This document shows, piece after piece, positions 27,838-36,100 of a stretch of 64,000 nucleotides of DNA; position 1 is the stretch's first letter; every line of letters begins with the position of its first letter. The stretch comes from Bacteroidales bacterium UBA4360 (GTDB lineage: Bacteria; Bacteroidota; Bacteroidia; Bacteroidales; UBA932): positions 1 to 64,000 of the forward strand of contig DGSO01000029.1 of the NCBI GenBank assembly GCA_002393945.1. The letters run 5' to 3'. The position numbers and the translations under genes were made by a program. A model generated the notes under the pieces. The model was not told where the DNA came from. It did not search any database and saw only the letters and a program-made list of their open reading frames with translations.

Positions 27838-28392
27838 CTATTTCAATTTGCTGTTATAGTGCGGATGCACTTTTCCACGCTGGATGCCCTGAAGCTTGGA
27901 GGCAATCATCTTCCTGCGGATTGGGGCGGCGTGGTCTGTGAACAGGTCACCTTCAAGGTGTGACAGTTCATGCTGAATCATTCTGGAGGCAAAGTTGTCG
28001 AAGGTTTCGGTGACTTCCTCCAGATTTTCGTTGAAGTATTTCACCGTGATGACCTTGGGGCGTACTATGTCGCAGTATACTCCGGGAATGGAGAGGCAGC
28101 CTTCGGAATAGGTTACCTTTTCATCGCTCTCCTCGAGAATTTCCGGATTGATGATTGTGCGGAAGAAACCCTTGAGGTAGGGATAGTTGTCGCTTACGAC
28201 GTCTCCGTCCACGATGACCACTCTCTGGCTCACGCCAATCTGCGGTGCGGCAAGGCCGCAGCCGTCGGCCACCTTGAGGGTGTCTTTGAGATCCTGGACA
28301 AGGTTTTCCAGGCCGGCTTTGTCATTAAGGTCTGCAGGGGCAGCCTTGCGGCGGAGTACTTCGGCTCCGTAAAGATATATGGGTTTAATCAT
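27838..28392 (-). CDS. def: Peptide deformylase
   Basis: PDF removes the formyl group from new proteins. The 184-residue sequence has the three metal-site motifs: GCGLAAPQ, EGCLS (Cys ligand) and HELSH (both His ligands and catalytic Glu). In most deformylases the last motif is HExDH; here the Asp is Ser, which does not remove a ligand but is atypical. It overlaps the ruvX stop by eight bases, so the two are translated from one message. Confidence 0.92.
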   Translation of the reverse strand: MIKPIYLYGAEVLRRKAAPADLNDKAGLENLVQDLKDTLKVADGCGLAAPQIGVSQRVVIVDGDVVSDNYPYLKGFFRTIINPEILEESDEKVTYSEGCLSIPGVYCDIVRPKVITVKYFNENLEEVTETFDNFASRMIQHELSHLEGDLFTDHAAPIRRKMIASKLQGIQRGKVHPHYNSKLK

Positions 28393-28816
28393 GATTCCTG
28401 TTGCTTGCCGTGCGGTCCAGATAGCTCTGGAGTATTATCGCGGCACTTATTCTGTCTACTTCTGTCTTGTCCCTTCGCCGGCTGGCTTTCATGCCGCCGT
28501 CAATCATTGCCCTGTGCGCCAGGACGGATGTGAAGCGTTCGTCTTCAAGTTCGACCGGTATGCCGGGAAATGCGGCTTTCAGTTTGGGTAGGAAAGCATC
28601 CACGTGGGCTTTCGCCTCTGAGGGACGGCCGTCCAGATTCATTGGATATCCAATCACAAAGCGAACGATTCTCTCTTTTTCGGCGTATTTTTTGAGATAT
28701 TCTATTATCTTTGTAGAATGGACTGTCTCCAGGGCCGAAGCAAAGATTCCCAGCGGATCACTGGCCGCAAGGCCGGTGCGCTTGATTCCGAAATCTATGC
28801 CGATGATTCTGTCCAT
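28385..28816 (-). CDS. ruvX: Holliday junction resolvase-like RuvX (YqgF)
   Basis: The 143-residue protein has the RNase H-like fold of YqgF: GIDFGIKRTGLAASD with the first catalytic Asp, VIGYPMNLDGR, LEDERFTS and a final DRISAAIILQSYL with the last acidic residue. Family members process pre-16S rRNA ends. The start at 28816 is chosen because ATG there lies nine bases after a TAACTTTG -7 box; an ATG four codons upstream would fall in or before the transcription start. Confidence 0.88.
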   Translation of the reverse strand: MDRIIGIDFGIKRTGLAASDPLGIFASALETVHSTKIIEYLKKYAEKERIVRFVIGYPMNLDGRPSEAKAHVDAFLPKLKAAFPGIPVELEDERFTSVLAHRAMIDGGMKASRRRDKTEVDRISAAIILQSYLDRTASNRNHD

Positions 28817-28825
28817 TACAGTCTG

Positions 28826-28833
28826 CAAAGTTA
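28826..28833 (-). promoter_or_regulatory. -7 box of ruvX-def
   Basis: On the minus strand this reads TAACTTTG. It ends nine bases before the ruvX ATG, giving a leader of only a few bases. The M23-like gene begins at 28843 on the other strand. Confidence 0.5.
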
Positions 28834-28842
28834 CGAATAATT

Positions 28843-29685
28843 ATGGAAAAGAGTGATAAGAAGGCAAGGAATTATCGCCTGTCGCTTATTGATGCCCAGA
28901 CACATGAAAGACTGTGGAGCATCCGCTTCACACGTCCTGCCATCATATGGGTGTCGGTTTCAACGGTGGTGGTTCTGATGGTGGTGTTTTTCTGCCTTAT
29001 AGCCTTTACCCCTGTGCGTACGTTTATTCCGGGATATCCGTCGGCCCAGACCAGGCGCCAGGCCGTGCAGAATTCCCTCAGGATAGATTCGCTCCAGACA
29101 AAGATACTTCAGTGGGAACTGTATTCCGAAAACCTCCGCCGCGTCGTGGCAGGGGAGGAGCCCATCCGTCTGGACAGCCTCATCCTCGGAAGCCGTACCA
29201 CTCTCGCGCAGAAGGATTCCGTATATCTTGCCATAAGGGACTCGCTCCTCAGGGAGGATGTCCAGGGGCAGGAGCAGTTCGGAATATCGGCAAGCCCGGA
29301 AAGGAAGCTTCCTATCGAGGCCTTGTCTTTCTTTACGCCGGTCAAGGGCGTCGTCTCCAAGGGCTTCGACCGTTCCATCCATCCTTGGGTGGACATCACG
29401 GCACCTTCAGGTTCCACGGTAATGGCCGTGCTTGACGGAACCGTGATATACACCGGCTGGGAGGATACCTCGGGTTATATCATGGCAATCCAGCATTCAG
29501 GGGACATCGTCTCCATTTACAAGAACAATCAGAAGCTGTTGAGGGGCATAGGTGATGCGGTCAAGGCAGGAACGGCCATCGGCATGGTGGCATCTTCTTC
29601 TTCCCTAACCAAAGGAGACCATCTGCATTTTGAGCTCTGGTATGCCGGCGCTCCCGCAGACCCTTCCCTGTACATAAGTTTTTAG
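28843..29685 (+). CDS. M23-like membrane protein, probably catalytically impaired
   Basis: A cytoplasmic basic N-terminus is followed by one membrane helix (about 33-55) and a periplasmic coiled stretch, then an M23 fold (about 160-280). Zinc ligands are present: His180 and Asp184 (HPWVD) and the HLH pair (260, 262). The catalytic YxH position reads YKNN (Asn228 in place of His), so hydrolysis may be lost or altered; many such proteins regulate amidases or cell-wall enzymes. It begins an operon: dxr starts one base after its stop, followed by rseP and a DUF4837 lipoprotein. Confidence 0.8.
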   Translation: MEKSDKKARNYRLSLIDAQTHERLWSIRFTRPAIIWVSVSTVVVLMVVFFCLIAFTPVRTFIPGYPSAQTRRQAVQNSLRIDSLQTKILQWELYSENLRRVVAGEEPIRLDSLILGSRTTLAQKDSVYLAIRDSLLREDVQGQEQFGISASPERKLPIEALSFFTPVKGVVSKGFDRSIHPWVDITAPSGSTVMAVLDGTVIYTGWEDTSGYIMAIQHSGDIVSIYKNNQKLLRGIGDAVKAGTAIGMVASSSSLTKGDHLHFELWYAGAPADPSLYISF

Positions 29686-29686
29686 G

Positions 29687-30829
29687 ATGAAGACTCTTGC
29701 GATACTTGGCTCTACCGGTTCAATCGGCACCCAGACTCTCGATGTGGTCAGGCAGCACCCGGACGAATTCCGGGTGGACATGATATCGGCAGGGAGCAAT
29801 GCCGCCCTCCTTGTTCAGCAGGCACTCGCATTCAAGGTTCCGGAAGTGGTCATCTGCAATCCTGAGAAGTATCAGGAGGTGCGGGATGCGCTGCCGTCCG
29901 GTTATAATGTGCACCTTGGCATAGAGAGCGCATGCGAGCTTGTAAAGAAGCCGGAAGTGGACGTGGTGGTTGCCGCCATGGTGGGTTTCAGCGGGCTCAA
30001 GCCCACACTCGCCGCCCTTGAAGCGGGAAAGACCGTGGCCCTTGCAAACAAGGAAACGCTTGTCGCCGCCGGGTCCATAGTAATGGAAAGCGCCAAGGCG
30101 CACGGGGCCTGTATTTATCCCGTGGATTCGGAGCATTCGGCCATCTTCCAGTGCCTCCTTGGGGCCGATGGCAATCCCATCCACAAAATCCATCTCACGG
30201 CGTCGGGCGGGCCTTTCCGTACCTGGCCGCGGGAAAAGATTTCTTCTGCCAGAAAGGAACAGGCTCTCAAGCATCCCAACTGGAGCATGGGTGCCAAGAT
30301 TACCATAGATTCTGCCACCATGATGAACAAGGGCTTCGAGGTAATCGAGGCCAAGTGGCTTTTCGGGGTCGATACCTCAAAGATTCATGTAGTGGTCCAT
30401 CCAGAATCCGTAATCCACTCCATGGTAGAGTTTGAAGACGGAGCGGTAATGGCGCAGCTGGGTCTTCCGGACATGCGCATCCCCATCCAGCTTGCACTGG
30501 CATATCCAAGGAGACTCCCCCTGGAAGGGGAGCGTCTGGACTTTCAGAAGCTTTCCGGCCTTACGTTCTTCGAGCCGGATATGGATAAGTTCCCTTGCCT
30601 TGCGCTGGCTTTCGAGGCCATGGAAAAGGGCGGGAATATCCCGTGTGCAATGAATGCTGCCAATGAGGCTGCTGTTGCAGCTTATCTCAAGGACTTGATT
30701 GGTTTCTACGATATTCCTGCTGCCGTTTCAAAGGTGATGTCTGGCGTGAATTTTGTACAAAATCCCACGGTCGACGACATTTTTGAAACCAATGCCCAGG
30801 CTTTTGCTTTGGCAAATTCATTATGGTAG
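29687..30829 (+). CDS. dxr: 1-deoxy-D-xylulose-5-phosphate reductoisomerase
   Basis: Dxr converts DXP to 2-C-methylerythritol 4-phosphate with NADPH, the committed step of the MEP isoprenoid pathway that also supplies undecaprenyl carriers. The NADPH fold starts at GSTGSIG (8-14). The metal and substrate residues are in TASGGPF, NWSMGAKITIDSATMMNK and HPESVIHSM, and the MNAANEAAV helix follows. The length of 380 residues is standard. Its last bases overlap the rseP start by seven. Confidence 0.96.
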   Translation: MKTLAILGSTGSIGTQTLDVVRQHPDEFRVDMISAGSNAALLVQQALAFKVPEVVICNPEKYQEVRDALPSGYNVHLGIESACELVKKPEVDVVVAAMVGFSGLKPTLAALEAGKTVALANKETLVAAGSIVMESAKAHGACIYPVDSEHSAIFQCLLGADGNPIHKIHLTASGGPFRTWPREKISSARKEQALKHPNWSMGAKITIDSATMMNKGFEVIEAKWLFGVDTSKIHVVVHPESVIHSMVEFEDGAVMAQLGLPDMRIPIQLALAYPRRLPLEGERLDFQKLSGLTFFEPDMDKFPCLALAFEAMEKGGNIPCAMNAANEAAVAAYLKDLIGFYDIPAAVSKVMSGVNFVQNPTVDDIFETNAQAFALANSLW

Positions 30830-32157
30830 CACTTTTTAAGGCATTACAAGTCATACTGGCTCTGTCCCTCCTCATACTTATCCATGAGGCGGGCCACTTC
30901 TTTTGGGCCAGGTTGTTCAAGATAAGGGTAGATAAGTTCTTCCTGTTTTTCGACGTGGGAGGAAAGAAGCTGTTCTCTACCAAGATGGCCTGGTTTCAGA
31001 AGCTCTTCCCAAAATCGGCAGCATGGGAAACTGAATATGGCATAGGGTGGCTTCCCCTTGGCGGATACTGCAAGATTGCCGGCATGATAGACGAATCCAT
31101 GGACAAGGAATTCCTCTCCCATGAACCGCAGCCTTACGAATTCCGCTCCAAGCCGGCCTGGCAGCGCCTTTTCGTCATGAGCGGGGGAGTGCTCAACAAT
31201 TTCATCCTTGCCATTCTCCTGTTCAGCCTTATCCTTGGAATCTGGGGCAGCAATTATATCCCCGCAACCCATCCTATATATGTAGGAGAACTCGGCACAG
31301 AACTGGGTTTCCGCAGCGGAGACCGCATTCTGGCGTTTGACGGCAAGCCTTCAAAGGACTTTTTCTCCCTCCAGGCCGACCTTGTCCGCCGCCAGACCAG
31401 CAAGGCCACCGTCCTTCGCGGTGCCGATACCCTTGACATCTACATCGACCATTCCGTCTTCGGGCGGGTTCTCAACGAGGCCGGCCTGTTCAACCTTGCC
31501 GTTCCCTTTGTGGTGGATACGGTCATGGCCGGTTCTCCCAATGCCGAACTGAGGAGGGGAGACACGGTGATTTCGGCAGGCGGCTTTGAGACCCCTTATG
31601 TCCAGGATGTGCAGGCGGTGCTGAGGCAGAACCTTGGCGGAACCGTCCCCGTGACCATTCTGCGCGGTGCCGATACCCTCTCCGTCCCTCTGCAGGTAGA
31701 CTCTGCCGGCATGGTCCAGGTCTATCTCAAGGGTGTCGATTATGAGCACCGCAGCTATTCCTTCCTGTCATCCATTCCTGCCGGAGCCGTTATGGCATGG
31801 GATAACGTTACGGGATACCTTCGCGACCTCCGCCTGGTGGCTACCCCGTCCACAGGTGCATACAAGTCCGTCGGCAGTTTCATCGCCATCGGGCAGATAT
31901 TCCCCTCTGTCTGGGACTGGCATCAGTTCCTAATGATCATGGCCCTGCTTTCAATCATGCTGGGAGTTGTGAATCTGTTGCCGATTCCCGGTCTTGACGG
32001 CGGGCACATCGTCTTCTGCATCTATGAAATGATAAGCGGGCGCAAGCCTTCCGACAAGTTCATGATCGTGATGCAGATGATAGGTTTTGTACTTCTTATG
32101 GGGCTCATGCTCCTGGCTTTTGGGAACGACTTCGCAAGATTATTCGGAAACTTATGA
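30823..32157 (+). CDS. rseP: Site-2 zinc metalloprotease RseP
   Basis: RseP cleaves proteins within the inner membrane, classically anti-sigma factors and leftover signal peptides. The active site is HEAGH at residues 21-25 in the first membrane helix, with the third ligand in NLLPIPGLDGGH near residue 392. Two central PDZ segments are visible (about 130-290). A membrane helix follows DGGH at the C-terminus. At 444 residues it has the expected length. The adjacent dxr overlap is common in bacteria. Confidence 0.94.
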   Translation: MVALFKALQVILALSLLILIHEAGHFFWARLFKIRVDKFFLFFDVGGKKLFSTKMAWFQKLFPKSAAWETEYGIGWLPLGGYCKIAGMIDESMDKEFLSHEPQPYEFRSKPAWQRLFVMSGGVLNNFILAILLFSLILGIWGSNYIPATHPIYVGELGTELGFRSGDRILAFDGKPSKDFFSLQADLVRRQTSKATVLRGADTLDIYIDHSVFGRVLNEAGLFNLAVPFVVDTVMAGSPNAELRRGDTVISAGGFETPYVQDVQAVLRQNLGGTVPVTILRGADTLSVPLQVDSAGMVQVYLKGVDYEHRSYSFLSSIPAGAVMAWDNVTGYLRDLRLVATPSTGAYKSVGSFIAIGQIFPSVWDWHQFLMIMALLSIMLGVVNLLPIPGLDGGHIVFCIYEMISGRKPSDKFMIVMQMIGFVLLMGLMLLAFGNDFARLFGNL

Positions 32158-33149
32158 GACATAGCAAACTGACATTGGTACTCTTTGGAGTACTGGCCAT
32201 CCTGACAGGCTGCAAAAGCAAAAACCGCAATCTTCTCCCCAACGTCAGCGGAAAGGCCGGCGAGGTGATGGTTGTAATTGAGAGGGAAGACTGGGAAGGG
32301 GCGGCAGGCGTCGCAATCCGCGAATCCCTTGCCGATGATACTCCTTACCTTGCCCAGAGGGAACCTCTGTTCAATCTTTCGAATGTACCTCCGGGAAGTT
32401 TCAACAACATGTTCAAGATGCACAGGAACCTCCTTCTGGTCAACGTCAATCCCCAAAACACCACTACCGGAGTTGTATATAAGGGCAATGTCTGGGCAAG
32501 ACCGCAGGCTGTGGTCCAGATCAACGCTGCCGATACCGATCAGGCCGGCAATCTCTTCAAGGAAAATGCCGATGTCATCGCAGAGTATTTCGAGCAGTCG
32601 GAACGCGACCGCATAATCGAAAACTCCAAGCTCTATGAGGAGAAGGAGCTCCAGAAACCGCTCAAGGACCTCACCGGAGGCTTCCTCCATTTCCCCACGG
32701 GCTACAGGCTCAAGAAATGGACCGACAGCTTTGTATGGATTGCCGACGAGAAGCAGTACACCATGCAGACAGTCATGGCATATAAGTTCCCCGTCCGCAA
32801 GGATCCTTTCTCTGCGGCAAACCTTGTGGCGGAACGAGACTCCGTCATGCAGGCGAATGTTCCCGGAATGTTCGAGGGCTCCTATATGACCACTTCCACT
32901 GCATTTCCGCCTGTTACCAAGTCTCTCCGTTACCGTGGGAGGGATTTCGTTGAAATGCGCGGCTTCTGGGAGGTTTACGGCGATTTTATGGGCGGCCCCT
33001 TCGTCTCACATGCATTCTACAGCCCTGACGGCAAGGAAATCATAGTTCTTGAGGCGTTTGTTTATGCTCCCAGATATGACAAGAGGCAGTATCTCAGGCA
33101 GGTTGAATCTTTACTATATTCATTTGAGTGGAAAAAAGATGAAAAATAA
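32154..33149 (+). CDS. DUF4837 family lipoprotein
   Basis: A 331-residue lipoprotein (signal ends LTGC, Cys near 20) with the DUF4837 pattern: GKAGEVMVVIEREDWEG at the start, PPGSFNNMFKMHRNLL, and a C-terminal MRGFWEVYGDFMGGPFVSH block. This family is confined largely to Bacteroidota, and its function is unknown. Its ATG overlaps the rseP stop by four bases, so translation is coupled, and a role tied to envelope quality control is inferred from that only. The tRNA-Glu promoter starts just after its stop. Confidence 0.8.
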   Translation: MRHSKLTLVLFGVLAILTGCKSKNRNLLPNVSGKAGEVMVVIEREDWEGAAGVAIRESLADDTPYLAQREPLFNLSNVPPGSFNNMFKMHRNLLLVNVNPQNTTTGVVYKGNVWARPQAVVQINAADTDQAGNLFKENADVIAEYFEQSERDRIIENSKLYEEKELQKPLKDLTGGFLHFPTGYRLKKWTDSFVWIADEKQYTMQTVMAYKFPVRKDPFSAANLVAERDSVMQANVPGMFEGSYMTTSTAFPPVTKSLRYRGRDFVEMRGFWEVYGDFMGGPFVSHAFYSPDGKEIIVLEAFVYAPRYDKRQYLRQVESLLYSFEWKKDEK

Positions 33150-33150
33150 T

Positions 33151-33181
33151 TTTGAGAGGTAAAAAATAATTACTACCTTTG
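33151..33181 (+). promoter_or_regulatory. Consensus promoter of the tRNA-Glu/rpsT unit
   Basis: TTTG at 33151-33154, a 19-base spacer and TACCTTTG at 33174-33181 match both Bacteroidales boxes perfectly. The tRNA begins 15 bases further. Confidence 0.85.
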
Positions 33182-33195
33182 CAGTCCCTAAGTTT

Positions 33196-33270
33196 GGTGG
33201 GTTCGTATAACGGTTAGTACTCGGGATTTTCATTCCCGCAATAGGAGTTCGATTCTCCTACCCACTACCA
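33196..33270 (+). tRNA. tRNA-Glu (anticodon UUC)
   Basis: The cloverleaf folds cleanly: acceptor GGTGGGT with ACCCACT (one G-U), anticodon stem CGGGA/TCCCG around loop TTTTCAT with anticodon TTC at 33229-33231, and the T loop TTCGATT. The 3' CCA is encoded (33268-33270). rpsT starts 20 bases later. Confidence 0.95.
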
Positions 33271-33290
33271 AAATATAAAAAAGTAAAATA

Positions 33291-33545
33291 ATGGCAAACA
33301 CAAAATCCGCCGCGCGTGCAGCTCGCCAGAGTGAGCGTCACCGCATGCATAACAAGTATTATGCAAAGACAACAAGGAACGCTATCCGCGATCTTAGAAA
33401 CATAACCGACAAGGCCGCAGCCCAGGAAAATGCTCCCAAGGTTTACGCAATGATTGACAAGCTTGCAAAGATCGGAGTTATCCACAAGAACAAGGCAGCC
33501 AATCTTAAGAGCGGTCTCCAGGTTTACATCAATAAGCTCGCCTAA
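33291..33545 (+). CDS. rpsT: 30S ribosomal protein S20
   Basis: The 84-residue basic protein matches S20 throughout: MANTKSAARAARQSERHR at the start, then the helical LAKIGVIHKNKAANLKSGL near the end. It binds 16S rRNA early in small-subunit assembly. No promoter box lies between it and the tRNA-Glu, so its message is most likely released by tRNA 3' processing from a shared transcript, with an A/T-rich leader of about 20 bases. Confidence 0.97.
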   Translation: MANTKSAARAARQSERHRMHNKYYAKTTRNAIRDLRNITDKAAAQENAPKVYAMIDKLAKIGVIHKNKAANLKSGLQVYINKLA

Positions 33546-33568
33546 AAGGGAGCTTTTTTTTTAACAGA

Positions 33569-33641
33569 CGGGATGTAGCGCAGTTGGTAGCGCACTACGT
33601 TCGGGACGTAGGGGTCGCTCGTTCGAGTCGAGTCATCCCGA
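33569..33641 (+). tRNA. tRNA-Pro (anticodon CGG)
   Basis: Acceptor CGGGATG pairs with CATCCCG. The anticodon stem CTACG/CGTAG encloses TTCGGGA with anticodon CGG (33602-33604), and the T arm contains GTTCGAGTC. CCA is not encoded. It lies 23 bases after rpsT with only a weak hairpin between, and a strong terminator follows. Confidence 0.95.
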
Positions 33642-33642
33642 C

Positions 33643-33674
33643 AAAAAAAAGCAGACGGACAGTCTGCTTTTTTT
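33643..33674 (+). terminator. Terminator after tRNA-Pro
   Basis: An A-run plus GCAGAC (33643-33656) pairs with GTCTGC plus a T-run (33662-33674), with a five-base loop. This is a strong intrinsic terminator that probably ends the whole tRNA-rpsT-tRNA unit. Confidence 0.85.
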
Positions 33675-33696
33675 ATGTCTAATTCCGTTTCACTCA

Positions 33697-33716
33697 TTGA
33701 GGGGAAGACCCCTCAA
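33697..33716. repeat. Small perfect inverted repeat
   Basis: TTGAGGGG (33697-33704) and CCCCTCAA (33709-33716) form an 8-bp stem with loop AAGA. It lies 38 bases beyond the stop of the leftward WbqC gene. No T run follows on either strand, so terminator function is uncertain. Confidence 0.35.
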
Positions 33717-33754
33717 ACTCCCCTCCCGTAAAAGTGTTATTAGCCCGAAGGCGG

Positions 33755-34381
33755 TTATAATAGGTAGGACAAAGAGGCGGGGCCTTCGTTGAAGAGGAGG
33801 TCGAGGATGGAGAGGTGGGGGGTGAAGCCGTGGAGGCGGTCGCGGAAGACCTGGTACCAGGGCTTTACCGGGATGTCCGGCATCGGCTGTTTGGGATGGA
33901 TGGAGTAGCGGTAGTCATCGGCAGTGGTGCCGGGGACGGTGAAGGAGGTGGTGGGGGAGAGGACGGTCCGGATGCCTGTCTTGGCGGCGCACCACTCCGT
34001 GAGGCGCATGTTGAAGTCCCAGAGGAGAGGCTCGCGGGATTCCAGGAGGGAGAAGAGTTCGTCCCTGTAGTATTCGAAGAAGGCCGATGTGTCATAGGCC
34101 GTCGCGAGGGCGCGTTCCGTGCGCACTACCCACGGGGTGCTGTAGTCAATGCGGACCTCGCGGATGGGGATGGCTCCGGAGTGGAGAATGGGTATCTGAA
34201 GCATCTGGGGGCCGTCTCCTGCAAGGATGTAGCAGCGGTTGCGGTAGCTCTGCTTCTGATAGTTCTCGCATGCTTCCATGAGCACATGTGACGGCAAAAC
34301 CCTGTCCGGAGACAGGGTCATGTCACGTGCGAGGAGAGCAAAGTACTCTGCAGGCGGGAAATATGCCGTTGTGAGAAGCAC
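33755..34381 (-). CDS. WbqC-like protein
   Basis: A 208-residue protein of the WbqC family: the first strand LLTTAYFPPAEYFALL, then ACENYQKQSYRNRCYI, IREVRIDYSTPWV and a C-terminal KPWYQVFRDRLHGF. Family members occur in surface-polysaccharide loci and resemble nucleotide or sugar transferases, but the reaction is unproven. The GTG start at 34381 is one base after the lpxA stop; the longer in-frame start inside lpxA has no family similarity. It is the last gene of the leftward lpx operon. Confidence 0.8.
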   Translation of the reverse strand: MLLTTAYFPPAEYFALLARDMTLSPDRVLPSHVLMEACENYQKQSYRNRCYILAGDGPQMLQIPILHSGAIPIREVRIDYSTPWVVRTERALATAYDTSAFFEYYRDELFSLLESREPLLWDFNMRLTEWCAAKTGIRTVLSPTTSFTVPGTTADDYRYSIHPKQPMPDIPVKPWYQVFRDRLHGFTPHLSILDLLFNEGPASLSYLL

Positions 34382-34382
34382 T

Positions 34383-35180
34383 CTATCTTCCGGGCTTTGG
34401 CTTGGGAACGATTCCGCGGCTGGATTTGCGGATGAAGCCAAGGATGTTGTCCCTGATTTCAGTTGCAGGGAAGTTGGCATCGATGTATTCCACAGCCTGG
34501 GAAACATTCATTCCCTGGAAGTAGATGGCGTCGTAGATGCTCTTGATCTCGTTCACCTGCTCTTCAGTGAATCCGCGCCTTAAAAGACCGGTACGGTTGA
34601 CTCCTTCGAAGCAGATGGGCTCGCGGCCTGCAAGTACATAAGGGGGCACATCCTTCATGATTTTGGTCACTGCGGCAACGAATGCGTGCGTGCCGACCCT
34701 GGAGAACTGGTGCGAACCGCACTTGCCTCCTACGATGCCCCAGTCTTCCACATCTGTTTCGCCGGCAAGTCCCACATAACTGACAATGATGCAGTGATTG
34801 CCTATGCAGCAGTCATGGGCGATATGGGCATAGGACATGATGAGAGTGTCGCTTCCCACCTTTGTGATGCCTTTTCCGCTGGCTTTGGTGCCGCGGTTGA
34901 TAGTGGCGCATTCGCGGATGTTCACTCTGTCGCCGATCTCTACCCAGCTCTCCTCGCCTTCGAATTTGAGGTCCTGGGGGATGGCTCCCACTACGGCGCC
35001 GGGAAATACGGTGCAGTCCTTTCCAATCTTTACGTGATTGTATATGGTAGCTCCGTTCATGATTTTGCAGCCATCGCCGATTTCTACATTGTCATCGACG
35101 AAGGCGAATGGGCCTATTTCCACGTTGTCTCCCAGCTTTGCACCGGGATTTACACAGGCTAAGGGGTGAATTTTGTTCAT
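34383..35180 (-). CDS. lpxA: Acyl-ACP:UDP-N-acetylglucosamine O-acyltransferase
   Basis: LpxA puts a 3-hydroxyacyl chain on UDP-GlcNAc, the first step of lipid A. The N-terminal two thirds are a left-handed beta-helix with hexapeptide repeats (for example IGPFAFVDDNVEIG). His122 in AHIAHDC aligns with catalytic His125 of E. coli. A helical C-terminus follows. At 265 residues it is of normal length. It shares four bases with the lpxC stop. Confidence 0.95.
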   Translation of the reverse strand: MNKIHPLACVNPGAKLGDNVEIGPFAFVDDNVEIGDGCKIMNGATIYNHVKIGKDCTVFPGAVVGAIPQDLKFEGEESWVEIGDRVNIRECATINRGTKASGKGITKVGSDTLIMSYAHIAHDCCIGNHCIIVSYVGLAGETDVEDWGIVGGKCGSHQFSRVGTHAFVAAVTKIMKDVPPYVLAGREPICFEGVNRTGLLRRGFTEEQVNEIKSIYDAIYFQGMNVSQAVEYIDANFPATEIRDNILGFIRKSSRGIVPKPKPGR

Positions 35181-36100
35181 TTGGTCAGGTCTTTAAGCAG
35201 GGCCCTGAGGGCCTTTGCGGCTTTTGTGTTAATGGAATGGCCAGGTTTGTACGCGCTTATATGGGCATTCAGGTAGCCTCCGGCAAGGCGGAGGTCTCCC
35301 ATGAGGTCCAGCAGTTTGTGGCGGCCGCATTCATCGGGGAAATGCAGCTGCAGGTTGTTCAGGTATCCTTCCGAAGTGATGTCGATGTCCGGCCTGTTGA
35401 AAAGTCGGGCAACGGTGCCGATCTGTTCAGGAGTGACGGGTTTCTCTACCACGACGATGGCATTGTCTACGTCTCCGCCCTTGATAAGGTTATTCCTGAA
35501 GAGGTACTCTATTTCGTGGAAGAAGCAGAAAGTACGGCAGATTCCGATTTCGCTTGCGTAGTCTACGGTGGGATCCCAATGTGCGCTCTGCACACCCAGG
35601 ACGTGGGAACCGAAGTCTACGGTTAAATCGGCAGAGGGGCCGGAGGCGGGTTCAATCTTTACCCAGCTTCCGGTGCGTTCATCCTTGATTTCCACGGTCT
35701 GCGGAACGTCGATGAACTTCCTGGGAACGCCCTGGTTCTTGAGGCCGTCTTTGGTTATGGCTTCTATGTATAGCCTTGCGCTGCCGTCCAGGATGGGGAC
35801 TTCTATATTGTCAAGCTCGATTATGGCATTGTCTACTCCAAGGCCGGTGAGGGCGCTCATGATGTGCTCGATAGTCACTGCAACCGCCTCATTCCTGGAG
35901 ATGGTGGTGCTCCTTGCCGTATTTGAGACATTCTCTGCAAGGGCTTCGATCTCCGGGTGGGATTTGAGGTCTGTCCTGACGAACTTTATGCCGTAATCTG
36001 CCGGAGCGGGCATTACCTTCATATGGGCATAGGTTCCGGTGTGGAGGCCTTTGCCCTCGAAATAGTAAGCTTTCTTTAATGTATGCTGGTTTTTCTGCAT
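35177..36100 (-). CDS. lpxC: UDP-3-O-acyl-N-acetylglucosamine deacetylase, stand-alone
   Basis: LpxC removes the acetyl group from UDP-3-O-acyl-GlcNAc, the committed lipid A step, using zinc. The duplicated fold shows KGLHTG, the ligand-bearing VTIEHIMSALTGLGVDNA, GICRTFCFFHEIEYL, and DECGRHKLLDLMGDL with the second ligand set; the basic patch is HISAYKPGHSIN. In most Bacteroidota LpxC continues into a FabZ dehydratase (about 460 residues). Here the protein stops at 307 residues, at the natural domain border, and lpxA begins at once, so there is no fabZ in this operon. It shares one base with lpxD. Confidence 0.93.
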   Translation of the reverse strand: MQKNQHTLKKAYYFEGKGLHTGTYAHMKVMPAPADYGIKFVRTDLKSHPEIEALAENVSNTARSTTISRNEAVAVTIEHIMSALTGLGVDNAIIELDNIEVPILDGSARLYIEAITKDGLKNQGVPRKFIDVPQTVEIKDERTGSWVKIEPASGPSADLTVDFGSHVLGVQSAHWDPTVDYASEIGICRTFCFFHEIEYLFRNNLIKGGDVDNAIVVVEKPVTPEQIGTVARLFNRPDIDITSEGYLNNLQLHFPDECGRHKLLDLMGDLRLAGGYLNAHISAYKPGHSINTKAAKALRALLKDLTK

